Source of the DNA: JBFXDI01 sp050181295
GTDB taxonomy: Bacteria > Pseudomonadota > Alphaproteobacteria > Rhizobiales > Aestuariivirgaceae
Length of the DNA stretch: 51,272 nt
Reading direction: 5' to 3'
Assembly: GCA_050181295.1 (NCBI GenBank)
Contig: JBFXDI010000012.1
Location: forward strand, 1-51,272
The notes beneath the pieces were generated by a model, which searched no databases, was not told where the DNA came from, and saw only the letters and a program-made list of their open reading frames with translations. The translations under genes were made by a program, and so were the position numbers. Shown here piece after piece: positions 1-7,318 of this stretch; position 1 is the stretch's first letter, and each line of letters opens with the position of its first letter.

Positions 1-477
1 GGCGCCATACTCGATGCCGAGCAGCTGATAAGGCTGATAGGGAGAATCGTCGAGGTGGACGTTGAAGGCATAGACGGTGCGTCCATTGACGTCGATCGGC
101 ACGCCGAGATCGTTGGGAGTTGCCTTGCCGATCGGATAGCGGCTGATGATGGCGTTGGCCCAGAGCGCCGCGTTGGTCTGCGTCTGGTCGTAGTGGTGGA
201 AGCCCAGCGCCTCGGCAATTTTTCTGGCGACGCTTTCACCGGTGGGTGGGCAGCTGTCCGCCTCGCAAGGATCGCTCTCGAGCCGCGTCTCCTGCATGCC
301 GACGATGTCGGCCCCCGCAGCGCGGATTGCGGCGACCGTCTCGTCAATGGGCTTCTTCTCGTTGGCCCCGCCGCCCCAGACGTTGAAGCTCATCACGGTC
401 AGTGTGGTCTCGGCGCGTGCCCCGGCCGGCACCAGGGCAAGAGCCACCGTCATGAGAAGCGTCGACATGCATCGCAT
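1..477 (-). CDS. Endonuclease/exonuclease/phosphatase-fold protein, exported (3' part cut by window edge)
   Basis: Reading the minus strand from an ATG at 477 gives 159 codons with no stop before the window edge, so the C-terminus is missing. The first 22 or so residues look like a Sec signal peptide (MRCMSTLLMTVALALV then PAGARA). After it comes the start of the metal-dependent EEP fold: VMSFNVWGGG, then IVGMQETR, where the Glu is the usual metal ligand, and later NVHLDD. A GGGGGAAC stretch lies just upstream of the ATG. Family members include secreted nucleases, phospholipases and phosphodiesterases; the visible part does not say which. It is divergent from the M20 gene at 560. Confidence 0.85.
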   Translation of the reverse strand, partial: MRCMSTLLMTVALALVPAGARAETTLTVMSFNVWGGGANEKKPIDETVAAIRAAGADIVGMQETRLESDPCEADSCPPTGESVARKIAEALGFHHYDQTQTNAALWANAIISRYPIGKATPNDLGVPIDVNGRTVYAFNVHLDDSPYQPYQLLGIEYGA

Positions 478-559
478 GATGTTCCCCCGGGAGTTTGCAC
501 ACGGATTGTGGCATGCCAGTCCCGTCGCATGCTAGATCGGCTCGCCAACGGAGGAATGC

Positions 560-1840
560 ATGCCCGACGAAAAGCTCGCTTCCGAGATCCTGGCCGCGGT
601 CGATGAAAACTTCGACGCGCAGGTGGCTTTCACGCAGGAGCTCGTCCGCTTCCCTTCGCTCCGGGGTCAGGAGCACACGGCGCAGGATTTCCTCTTCCGC
701 GCCATGAAGGAGCGCGGCCTCGCCATGGACCGCTGGGCGATCGAGGTCGCCGACATCGAAGGGCATCCGGGCTTCTCGCCGGTCAAGGTCGACTACCAGA
801 ACGCCATCAACGTCGTGGGCACGCACCGGCCGCGCGAGGAGAAAGGCCGATCGCTCATCCTCAACGGCCATGTGGACGTCGTGCCGGTCGGCCCGCTCGA
901 CATGTGGACGAGGCCACCCTTCGAACCCTGGGTGGAGGGCGACTGGCTCTATGGCCGCGGCGGCGGCGACATGAAGGCGGGCCTCGCCGCCAACCTCTTC
1001 GCGCTCGACGCGCTGGCCTCCTTGGGCTTCAGGCCCGCCGCGACCGTGCATGTGCAGTCGGTGACGGAGGAGGAGTGCACCGGCAACGGCGCGCTCTCCT
1101 GCCTCGTGCGCGGCTATCGTGCCCAAGCCGCCATCATCCCCGAGCCCGAGGACGACAAGCTGGTGCGCGCCAATGTCGGCGTACTGTGGTTCCGCGTGCA
1201 TGTGAGGGGCGCGCCCGTGCATGTGCGGGAGGCGGGTGCCGGCATGAATGCCATCGAGGCCTGCTTTCCCTTGATCCAGGCGCTCCGGGCGCTCGAAGCC
1301 GAATGGAATGGCCGCCGCCACGGCCACCGGCATTTCGAGGACCTGGCGCATCCCATCAACTTCAATGTGGGGAAGATCGCTGGCGGCGACTGGGCCTCCT
1401 CGGTTCCCGCCTGGTGCAGCTTCGACTGCCGCATCGCCATCTATCCGGGCGTCGAGCCCGAGGACGCCGCGCGCGAGATCGAGGATGCCTTGAGGAACGC
1501 CTCGCGCGCCAACGCCTTCCTCGCCAACAATCCGCCGGAGGTCGAGTGGAACGGCTTTTTCGCCAAGGGCTATGTGCTGGAGGAGGGGAGCGAGGCTGAA
1601 GGCGTGCTGTCCGCCGCCCACCGGCGCGCCCAGGGCAAGGATCTCCAGTCCTTCGTGACGCCGGGCTATCTCGACGGCCGCGTCTTCGTGCTCTACGGCG
1701 AGTGCCCGTGCCTCGTCTATGGTCCGTACTCGGAGAATATCCACGGCTTCGACGAACGCGTGAGTCTTGCCTCGGTGAAGCGGGTCACGGGCGCCGTCGC
1801 GCTCTTCATCGCAGACTGGTGCGGATTGGAGAAGGTGTGA
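560..1840 (+). CDS. M20 family metallopeptidase / ArgE-DapE-type deacylase
   Basis: 426 aa, the usual length for ArgE/DapE-like amidohydrolases, which use two metals to hydrolyse N-acyl amino acids or related amides in the cytoplasm. The di-metal motifs are all visible: GHVDVV (His104, Asp106), GRGGGDMKAG (bridging Asp near 136), TEEEC (catalytic Glu pair near 168-170), PEPED near 193 and a late His in NIHGF near 394. A lid/dimerisation domain lies between. An AACGGAGG Shine-Dalgarno precedes the ATG. Its TGA overlaps the ATG of the next gene by one base (TGATG), so the two are coupled. The substrate is not determined by the sequence. Confidence 0.9.
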   Translation: MPDEKLASEILAAVDENFDAQVAFTQELVRFPSLRGQEHTAQDFLFRAMKERGLAMDRWAIEVADIEGHPGFSPVKVDYQNAINVVGTHRPREEKGRSLILNGHVDVVPVGPLDMWTRPPFEPWVEGDWLYGRGGGDMKAGLAANLFALDALASLGFRPAATVHVQSVTEEECTGNGALSCLVRGYRAQAAIIPEPEDDKLVRANVGVLWFRVHVRGAPVHVREAGAGMNAIEACFPLIQALRALEAEWNGRRHGHRHFEDLAHPINFNVGKIAGGDWASSVPAWCSFDCRIAIYPGVEPEDAAREIEDALRNASRANAFLANNPPEVEWNGFFAKGYVLEEGSEAEGVLSAAHRRAQGKDLQSFVTPGYLDGRVFVLYGECPCLVYGPYSENIHGFDERVSLASVKRVTGAVALFIADWCGLEKV

Positions 1841-2493
1841 TGGCAAGGAAGTCCGATGCGCCGTCCGAGCGCGCCCGCATCAAGCGGCTCCACGAATATG
1901 CCCGCTACGATCGCGCCACGGTGCACGCCATCCTCGACGCCATGCCGGTCGCACATGTCGCCTACATGGTCGAGGGCCGGCCCTTCTGCACGCCGACGCT
2001 CCAGTGGCGCGAGGGGGACCGCATCTACTGGCACGGCAGCGCGGCGAGCCGCATGCTGAAGAAATCGGCGGACGCGGAGGTCTGCGTCACGGTGACGATC
2101 GTGGACGCCATCGTGCTGGCGCGCTCGGGCTTCAACAGCTCCGTCAACTACCGCTCGGTCATGGTCTTCGGCCGCGCCGAGTCGGTGGAGGCGGTCGACA
2201 AGCTCGCGCGGCTCGAGACGATGATGGAGCTCTATTTCCCGGGCCGCTGGGCGACGCTTAGGCCCGCATCGCAGAAGGAGCTCAAGGCCACCATGCTCCT
2301 CTCGCTGCCCCTGGACGAGGTCTCCGCCAAGGTCTCCGAGGGGATGCCCAAGGACGAGCCCGAGGACTACGACTGGCCGGTCTGGGCGGGCCTTCTGCCG
2401 CTCTCGATGGCGGCCGGTGAGCCGCAGTCCGATCCGCGCAACCTGCCGGACCTCGATGTCCCGGACCACGCCCGCCGCTACCGCATCGGGTGA
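1840..2493 (+). CDS. Pyridoxamine 5'-phosphate oxidase (PPOX) family flavin-fold protein, copy 1
   Basis: 217 aa starting at the ATG that overlaps the stop of the M20 gene by one base; an in-frame start further upstream (1702) would lie inside that gene. The protein has the split-barrel signature of flavin-binding PPOX-like proteins (TPTLQWREGDRIYWHGS, SRML, NYRSVM). A close paralogue lies at 8807-9463, alignable over nearly the whole length and sharing MPKD, WAG and DPRNL blocks near the C-terminus. These proteins usually bind FMN or F420-like cofactors; the reaction is unknown. Coupling to a deacylase suggests joint processing of a small molecule, which is inference. Confidence 0.88.
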   Translation: MARKSDAPSERARIKRLHEYARYDRATVHAILDAMPVAHVAYMVEGRPFCTPTLQWREGDRIYWHGSAASRMLKKSADAEVCVTVTIVDAIVLARSGFNSSVNYRSVMVFGRAESVEAVDKLARLETMMELYFPGRWATLRPASQKELKATMLLSLPLDEVSAKVSEGMPKDEPEDYDWPVWAGLLPLSMAAGEPQSDPRNLPDLDVPDHARRYRIG

Positions 2494-2617
2494 AGGGCAG
2501 GCTGGAAGCGACGTTTTCTTATGTCTTTTGACGTCTCGCTCGTTGTGCGGGCGTGGCAGTTTCTTTCGCCGCCGCACGGCGACCGGCGGCGATGCTCTCT
2601 CTCCCAAGCGCCGTGTT

Positions 2618-2656
2618 CAGCCGGGGAGTGACCCAGCCAAACCCGCTCCCCGGCTG
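2618..2656. repeat. Perfect 11-bp inverted repeat (hairpin) in the 2494-2744 intergenic gap
   Basis: CAGCCGGGGAG at 2618-2628 is perfectly complementary to CTCCCCGGCTG at 2646-2656, with a 17-nt loop. It lies between the PPOX gene and the Cys-rich-tailed protein. No T-run follows on either strand, so it is either a factor-assisted terminator, a regulatory hairpin or an operator. A weaker GCCGCCG/CGGCGGC pair lies about 45 bp upstream. Nothing else recognisable is present in the gap. Confidence 0.6.
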
Positions 2657-2744
2657 CAACGGCTTTAGCTCGTAGCGCGCTCTGGACGGCAAAAAGGAGC
2701 GGGCATAAGCTTTGCGCCTGGTCGTAGCTGGGGAGGTACACGGG

Positions 2745-3224
2745 ATGCAGAGCAGTGCCGACTTCTCGCCTGACGATTTCTTCGCAAAGCTTTCCAAGGA
2801 TGAGCTCAAGCCCGCTCTGAAGTTGAGCGGGATGGTCAAGAGAAAGCCCGAGAGCGGAACGCATTTCCTGTTTGCGGTGGGAGGCTGCTCCACCTGGGTG
2901 GAGGTTCCCGTCGCGTCCGTCGCGGGGGTCACCCTGCTCGAGATGATGCCCTGCGACGACCACACGCACCCCTATGTGTCCATGGAGCTCAAGCCGGCGA
3001 CGTCGCCCGAGGGTGTGTTCCTGTCGGAAATCCTTCAGAAGATCGTGGAGGTGGTTCAGCGCATCCCCGCGATGATGCAGCGTACTCCCATCATGCGGGA
3101 TGCGGTGATGCTTGGGCAGGAGGGTGGGGGTGACGTCGCCAGCAGCGCCTGCACGGAATGCTGGCGCACCTGCGGGTCCGACTTCTTCAAGTGCTCCAAC
3201 AAGTGCTTCCCCAAATGTCCCTAG
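2745..3224 (+). CDS. Hypothetical protein with Cys-rich C-terminal tail after a GGG motif
   Basis: 159 aa from the ATG at 2745, chosen because a GGAGGT Shine-Dalgarno (2732-2737) sits 7 nt upstream; a TTG at 2712 would add 11 residues. I do not recognise a family. The first ~125 residues are an acidic/mixed domain without membrane segments; then comes LGQEGGGD and a 30-residue tail with six cysteines spaced C-x2-C-x3-C-x6-C-x3-C-x3-C, ending in KCP. The tail could bind metal, form disulfides, or be a modified core peptide behind a leader. The stop codon TAG overlaps the first base of a RIME-like palindrome, which may have supplied the end of the gene. Confidence 0.75.
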   Translation: MQSSADFSPDDFFAKLSKDELKPALKLSGMVKRKPESGTHFLFAVGGCSTWVEVPVASVAGVTLLEMMPCDDHTHPYVSMELKPATSPEGVFLSEILQKIVEVVQRIPAMMQRTPIMRDAVMLGQEGGGDVASSACTECWRTCGSDFFKCSNKCFPKCP

Positions 3225-3272
3225 AGCATGATCCGGAAAAGTGTGAAGCACTTTTCCGACAAGATCATGCTC
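3224..3272. repeat. RIME-like rhizobial intergenic palindrome
   Basis: A 49-bp imperfect palindrome: GAGCATGATC at 3224-3233 pairs with GATCATGCTC at 3263-3272, and CGGAAAAGTG pairs with CACTTTTCCG around a short centre. This matches from memory the Rhizobium-specific intergenic mosaic / GAGCATGATC-type repeats scattered through Hyphomicrobiales genomes. It begins on the last base of the preceding stop codon and lies 25 bp before the next gene. Confidence 0.8.
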
Positions 3273-3297
3273 AACTCCTTGAGGGGAGGAGGAACTC

Positions 3298-3477
3298 ATG
3301 GCTCTGAAGGTCGCATGGAACTGGCCGATGGTCATAGGCGCGGTGGTGGGCGCGCTACTCGGATCGTTCATCGCCAATGCGGCGGACGTAGCGGACTGGG
3401 TGGCGCCGTTCATTGCCGGCGGCTTCGCTGGCGCGGGAGCGGTGCTTGGAATGTCGGCCGGGCGTAGATCTGCCTAG
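3298..3477 (+). CDS. Small membrane protein, 59 aa
   Basis: ATG at 3298 with a strong GGGGAGGAGG Shine-Dalgarno 5 nt upstream; stop TAG at 3475-3477. The protein has two hydrophobic, Gly/Ala-rich helices (WPMVIGAVVGALLGSFIA near 9-26 and WVAPFIAGGFAGAGAVLGM near 34-52) with a short acidic linker (ADVAD) and a basic end (GRRSA). It looks like a two-pass inner-membrane hairpin. No family recognised. It is separated from the Cys-rich-tailed protein only by the RIME-like repeat and may be co-transcribed with it. Confidence 0.7.
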   Translation: MALKVAWNWPMVIGAVVGALLGSFIANAADVADWVAPFIAGGFAGAGAVLGMSAGRRSA

Positions 3478-3501
3478 TCACAGTCCTGAAGGCACAGCAG
3501 A

Positions 3502-3530
3502 AGCCCCGCTCGGATCGCTCCGGCGGGGCT
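3502..3530. terminator. Hairpin between convergent small genes
   Basis: AGCCCCGC (3502-3509) pairs with GCGGGGCT (3523-3530) around a 13-nt loop, placed in the 74-bp gap between the convergent 59-aa and 66-aa genes. Position and GC-rich stem suit a bidirectional terminator, but there is no clear T-run on either side. Confidence 0.55.
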
Positions 3531-3551
3531 CTGCGATGGGGCCTGAGAGGC

Positions 3552-3752
3552 TTACTTCTGCTGGTTGCCGCTGCCGCCAGGGTTGGTCTGCGCCTGGTCG
3601 TTGGTGTTCGGGTTCGGCGTGTTCGGGTCCCGGTTGCCCTGCGAGCCGCCGGGGTTCTGGTCGGTCTGTCCCGGCCTCATCTCGCCCGGTTTCTGGCTCT
3701 GACCGCCAGGGTTCTGGTCTTGGCGCGGGTCGGGATTCTGTCCGTTAGGCAT
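3552..3752 (-). CDS. Low-complexity Asn/Pro/Gly/Gln-rich small protein, 66 aa
   Basis: ATG at 3752 on the minus strand is preceded by ACGGAGGAT, a good Shine-Dalgarno. The 66 residues lack hydrophobic segments and consist almost entirely of N, P, G, Q, D and S, with repeats of the type DQNPGG (three related copies: DQNPGGQ, DQNPGGS, QTNPGGS) and NTPNPNTN. It is probably disordered and hydrophilic. Similar Pro/Asn/Gln-rich short proteins are annotated as hypothetical in rhizobia. Function unknown. Confidence 0.65.
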   Translation of the reverse strand: MPNGQNPDPRQDQNPGGQSQKPGEMRPGQTDQNPGGSQGNRDPNTPNPNTNDQAQTNPGGSGNQQK

Positions 3753-3984
3753 GTGTCGATCCTCCGTGGCCTGATTGCCATGCCGCTCAACCGATGAACG
3801 GTTCGGATGTTCCTGACCTGAAAGGACAAATTTCGTCGCCGGAGCATGTCATTTGACGTTGCCAACTCTTTGGCCCGGCGGTCGCCATCGACCCTTTGCC
3901 AATGGGACGCGCAGGGCCTACAATCACCGGTGATGCTCTTGGTTCCGGATGTTCCGGAATCGACAGCCGTCACTGGGGGATTCG

Positions 3985-5817
3985 ATGGCGGCGGGCGCGC
4001 GGGAGCTTTTCCATCTCTACATGATCAAGCCGTCGCATTACGACGACGACGGCTATCCCATCCAGTGGATGCGCTCCGCCATTCCGGCGAACTCGCTGGC
4101 GGCGCTCAACGGGCTGGCGCTCGACGCCCGCGCCCGCCAGGTGCTGGGGCCGGACGTCGACATCCGCCTCGTGACCTGCGACGAGACCAACACCCGCATC
4201 CGGCCTGAGCGCATCATCCGCGACCTCCGCCGCGCGGGCGGCAAGGTCCTGATCGGCTTCGTGGGCGTCCAGTCGAACCAGTTCCCGCGCGCGGTCGATC
4301 TCGCGGGGCCGTTCATCGAGGCGGGGCTGCCGGTCATGATCGGCGGCTTCCACGTCTCGGGCTGCCTCTCGATGCTCTCCGAGCTTCCCGAGGACATAAG
4401 GCACGCCCAGGCGATGGGCATCTCCCTCTTCGCCGGCGAGGCCGAGGAAGGACGCCTGGACGAGATTCTGCGCGATGCCTACCGCGGCACGCTCAAGCCC
4501 CTCTATAACTTCATGAAGGACCTGCCCTCGCTCGAAGGTCAGCCCACGCCCTTCCTGTCGCCGGCCACGGTCAGGCGCACCGAGGCCGGCCGCACCAGTT
4601 TCGATCTCGGCCGCGGCTGTCCCTTCCAGTGCTCCTTCTGCACCATCATCAACGTGCAGGGCCGCAAGAGCCGCTTCCGGACCGCGGACGATCTGGAGAA
4701 GATCATCCGCGACAATGACGGGCAGGGCATCCGCCGCTTCTTCATCACCGACGACAACTTCGCCCGCAACAAGGAGTGGGAGGCGCTGTTCGACAGGCTG
4801 ATCCGGATGCGCGAGGTCGACGGCTTCCGCTTCCGCCTGGTGATCCAGGTCGACACGCTCTGCCACCGCATCCCGAATTTCATCGAGAAGGCCTGCCGCG
4901 CCGGCGTCAACCGCGTCTTCATCGGGCTCGAGAACATCAATCCCGACAACCTCATCGCCGCCAAGAAGCGCCAGAACAAGATCACCGAGTACCGCGTGAT
5001 GCTGCAGCAGTGGCGCGCCAACGGCGCAACCACCTATGCCGGCTACATCCTCGGCTTCCCCGGCGACACGCGAGAGTCGATCCTGCGCGACGTCGACATC
5101 ATCAAGCGCGAGCTGCCGATCGACCTTCTGGAATTCTTCTTCCTGACGCCGCTGCCGGGCTCGGAAGACCACAAGGTGCTGCTCGGCAAGGGCGTGTGGA
5201 TGGACGGCGACCTCAACCGCTACGACCTGCACCATAGGGTCAGTCATCATCCGAAAATGTCGGACGCGGAGTGGGAGGACGCCTACAGGGCCGCCTGGCA
5301 CGCCTATTACAGCCCCGATCACATGGAGACCGTGATCCGCCGCGCCGCGGTTCTTCCGCGCGGGCGGCCGCACGCCAAGGCACGGCTGATGCTGTGGTTC
5401 TACATGATGTACGCCATCGAGGGCGTGCATCCCTTGGAAGGCGGCATCTTCCGCCTCAAGCGCCGCCGCGACCGGCGCGCCGGACTGCCGATCGTCAGTC
5501 CGCTCGTCTTTTACCCGAAGCTCGCCGCCGAGCTCGCGGTGAAGGTCGCCAAGTACGTCGCCATGGGATGGAGCACTTGGCGCGTCTACCGCAAGGTCGC
5601 GCGCGATCCGGCCCGCGCGTCGTACAGCGACATCGCGCTCACGCCGCCTGACGCCGACGATTTCGACCTGGCGATGTTCACAGAGACGGCCGGCGGAACG
5701 GGCGCTGTGGACAAGAAGAAGCGCGCCGATGCGCTGCGTATCCAGGTGCAGGCCAAGGCTGCCGCGCGGACGGCCGAGGAGCACGCAGAAAAGGCAGACC
5801 TTCAGGCTGCCGAATAG
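3985..5817 (+). CDS. B12-binding-domain radical SAM protein
   Basis: 610 aa from ATG 3985, preferred because GGGGGA lies 4 nt upstream; an in-frame ATG at 3949 would add 12 residues. The N-terminal ~170 residues have the cobalamin-binding fold of this class (VLIGFVGVQSNQFP, MIGGFHVSG) without a DxHxxG His ligand. The radical SAM barrel follows with its cluster motif CPFQCSFC (Cx3Cx2C near residue 215) and elements FFITDDNFARN, RVFIGLENIN and YILGFPGDT. The last ~60 residues are an Ala/Lys/Glu-rich tail. Such enzymes cleave S-adenosylmethionine and commonly methylate or rearrange unactivated carbons; this substrate is unknown. It stands alone, downstream of the small-protein cluster. Confidence 0.88.
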   Translation: MAAGARELFHLYMIKPSHYDDDGYPIQWMRSAIPANSLAALNGLALDARARQVLGPDVDIRLVTCDETNTRIRPERIIRDLRRAGGKVLIGFVGVQSNQFPRAVDLAGPFIEAGLPVMIGGFHVSGCLSMLSELPEDIRHAQAMGISLFAGEAEEGRLDEILRDAYRGTLKPLYNFMKDLPSLEGQPTPFLSPATVRRTEAGRTSFDLGRGCPFQCSFCTIINVQGRKSRFRTADDLEKIIRDNDGQGIRRFFITDDNFARNKEWEALFDRLIRMREVDGFRFRLVIQVDTLCHRIPNFIEKACRAGVNRVFIGLENINPDNLIAAKKRQNKITEYRVMLQQWRANGATTYAGYILGFPGDTRESILRDVDIIKRELPIDLLEFFFLTPLPGSEDHKVLLGKGVWMDGDLNRYDLHHRVSHHPKMSDAEWEDAYRAAWHAYYSPDHMETVIRRAAVLPRGRPHAKARLMLWFYMMYAIEGVHPLEGGIFRLKRRRDRRAGLPIVSPLVFYPKLAAELAVKVAKYVAMGWSTWRVYRKVARDPARASYSDIALTPPDADDFDLAMFTETAGGTGAVDKKKRADALRIQVQAKAAARTAEEHAEKADLQAAE

Positions 5818-5884
5818 GACGTGGATTGCGGCCCTGCGCCGCTGCGCCATTCTGCCGGGTTGATCGGGCGGCGGCGCGACGTCC

Positions 5885-6379
5885 ATGGTGCGCTCCATGA
5901 AACCGCTGCTTCGTCTCACGCTTGCCGCGGCGCTGCTGGTGCCCGCCGCTGCATCCGCTCACGAGTTCAAGGCTGGCGCGCTCGAGATCGTGCATCCTTG
6001 GGCGCGCGCCACGCCCGCCGTCGCCAAGACGGCCGCGGGCTATCTGACCGTCATCAACAGCGGCACGGAAGCCGACCGTCTTGTGGGCATCGAATGCGGC
6101 TGCGCGGCCGCCGCCATGCTGCATGAGACGAAGGTCGAGAACGATGTCGCGAGCATGCGGCATGTGGAAGCCGTGGAGATCCCGCCCGGCGGGACGGTGA
6201 AGCTCGCGCCCGGCGGCATCCACGTCATGTTCGTGGGACTGACGGCGCCCTTCAAGGAAGAGGATCGTCTCGACGCCACGCTTCTCTTCGAGAAGGCGGG
6301 CCGGGTGCCGGTCGAGTTCTACGTTCAAGGCATTGCCTCCACGGCGCCCTCCCACGAGCACGGGAAGGAAGGCCAGTAA
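5885..6379 (+). CDS. Periplasmic copper chaperone PCu(A)C
   Basis: 164 aa with an N-terminal signal peptide (MKPLLRLTLAAALLV, cleavage near ASAHE). The complete copper-binding signature H-x10-M-x21-H-x-M is present, from the His in LHET near residue 80 to HVM near 115, and the C-terminal tail SHEHGKEG adds histidines. Family members deliver Cu(I) to the CuA site of cytochrome c oxidase in the periplasm. The start could also be the ATG at 5897, four codons downstream; both leave the signal intact. No oxidase genes are in the window. Confidence 0.92.
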   Translation: MVRSMKPLLRLTLAAALLVPAAASAHEFKAGALEIVHPWARATPAVAKTAAGYLTVINSGTEADRLVGIECGCAAAAMLHETKVENDVASMRHVEAVEIPPGGTVKLAPGGIHVMFVGLTAPFKEEDRLDATLLFEKAGRVPVEFYVQGIASTAPSHEHGKEGQ

Positions 6380-6396
6380 GCTATCACCCTGTGTGA

Positions 6397-6428
6397 TTGA
6401 CATGTACGCCTGTACGACGTACATATAT
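6397..6428 (+). promoter_or_regulatory. Promoter and GTAC-repeat operator of the toxin-antitoxin operon
   Basis: A perfect TTGACA -35 box (6397-6402) is followed after 17 bp by TACATA (6420-6425), with an alternative TATATG just downstream. Within the spacer and -10, GTAC recurs three times (6404, 6412, 6419), giving a perfect TGTAC-GAC-GTACA palindrome at 6411-6423 and outer arms ATGTAC/GTACAT. Ribbon-helix-helix antitoxins usually repress their own operon at such palindromes, so the DUF1778 protein is the likely ligand. The ATG inside this region is therefore unlikely to be a translation start. Confidence 0.65.
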
Positions 6429-6452
6429 GCTCCACGAGTGGAGAAACCGGCA

Positions 6453-6761
6453 ATGCGTGCATTCAGTGATAGGACCGCTGATATCGACGAGCGGGCCAGC
6501 GAGCGGATGAACTTCCGCACCAAGCCCCACATCAAGCAGGCGATCCAGCAGGCTGCGGCGCTCAGCGGCGTGGACGACTCGGTCTTTACCATGAGTGCGG
6601 CCTACGCGTCGGCATTGGCCACCATTGAGGCGCATGAGCGCACGGCGCTCGCGCCGATCGATCATGCCGCATTCTTCGCAGCTCTCGACAAGCCGGCGAA
6701 GCCGACGCAGAAGCTGCGCGAGGCGTTTGCACGGCACCGGTCGCGCGTTTCCAGCAGGTGA
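6453..6761 (+). CDS. DUF1778 (TacA-type) antitoxin
   Basis: 102 aa starting at ATG 6453, after TGGAGA. The N-terminal half is a ribbon-helix-helix DNA-binding domain (RMNFRTKPHIKQAIQQAAAL, then a Ser-rich helix), and the C-terminal third (PIDHAAFFAALDKPAKP) is the type of segment that wraps around and neutralises GNAT toxins. The last codons overlap the GTG of the toxin gene in a GTGA junction, the classical antitoxin-first arrangement. Likely autoregulated at the GTAC palindrome upstream. Confidence 0.88.
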   Translation: MRAFSDRTADIDERASERMNFRTKPHIKQAIQQAAALSGVDDSVFTMSAAYASALATIEAHERTALAPIDHAAFFAALDKPAKPTQKLREAFARHRSRVSSR

Positions 6762-7318
6762 CGCCTTCTGCGAAGCCGAGCTACGTCATAGAGCCGCTCG
6801 ATCCCGCAAGGCATGACCGGGCGGCTTTTTCGTGCGGCGTCGAGCAGGTCGATAACTTCTTCAGGAAGACCGCGAACAAGCTTGCAGAGGCCGGCAATCT
6901 GCGGGTCTTCGTGATGACGACTGCCGATGGCGCCGTGATTGGCTTCTACGCTCTCAACGCGCATGCGGTCGACTATCGCGACCTACCCGAGCACTTCGCG
7001 CGAACCAGGCCGAGGCACGGCTCGATTCCGGCGGCCTACCTTTCCATGATCGGCGTCGACCGTCGCTATGCTGGCAAGGGCTTCGGCGGCGACCTTCTCG
7101 CCGATGCGTTGATGCGGATAGCGGGTGCTTCCGAGCGGCTGGGCATCGCTGTGGTCGTTCTCGACATACTGGACGACGGAAATCCGGAGCAGGTATCTCG
7201 GCGGAGAGGACTTTACGAACGCTATGGCTTCATGCCGCTTTCCGCCAATCCCCTTCGCATGTTCCTGCCGGTCGCTACGATACGGAAGATCCTAGGCGCC
7301 GGGGCATCGGTCAGATGA
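6758..7318 (+). CDS. GNAT-family N-acetyltransferase toxin (TacT/AtaT-like)
   Basis: 186 aa from a GTG overlapping the antitoxin stop by 4 nt. It begins IEPLDPARHDRAAFSCG, typical of TacT-type toxins, and holds the acetyl-CoA loop RRYAGKGFGG near residue 110, plus YERYGF near 160 whose Tyr is the usual general acid. Known relatives acetylate the amino group of charged tRNAs and stop translation until neutralised by a DUF1778 partner. The 3' end overlaps the convergent PdxR gene by 8 bp. Whether it is active cannot be told from sequence. Confidence 0.88.
   Translation: MTPSAKPSYVIEPLDPARHDRAAFSCGVEQVDNFFRKTANKLAEAGNLRVFVMTTADGAVIGFYALNAHAVDYRDLPEHFARTRPRHGSIPAAYLSMIGVDRRYAGKGFGGDLLADALMRIAGASERLGIAVVVLDILDDGNPEQVSRRRGLYERYGFMPLSANPLRMFLPVATIRKILGAGASVR

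Noticed and set aside
344..1846. 500-aa minus-strand open frame across the M20 gene
   Set aside because: It is antisense to a clear M20 deacylase, with Ala/Arg/Glu-heavy composition expected of a shadow frame in GC-rich DNA.
3970..5919. 649-aa minus-strand open frame
   Set aside because: Antisense to the radical SAM gene, no recognisable domain, low-complexity composition.
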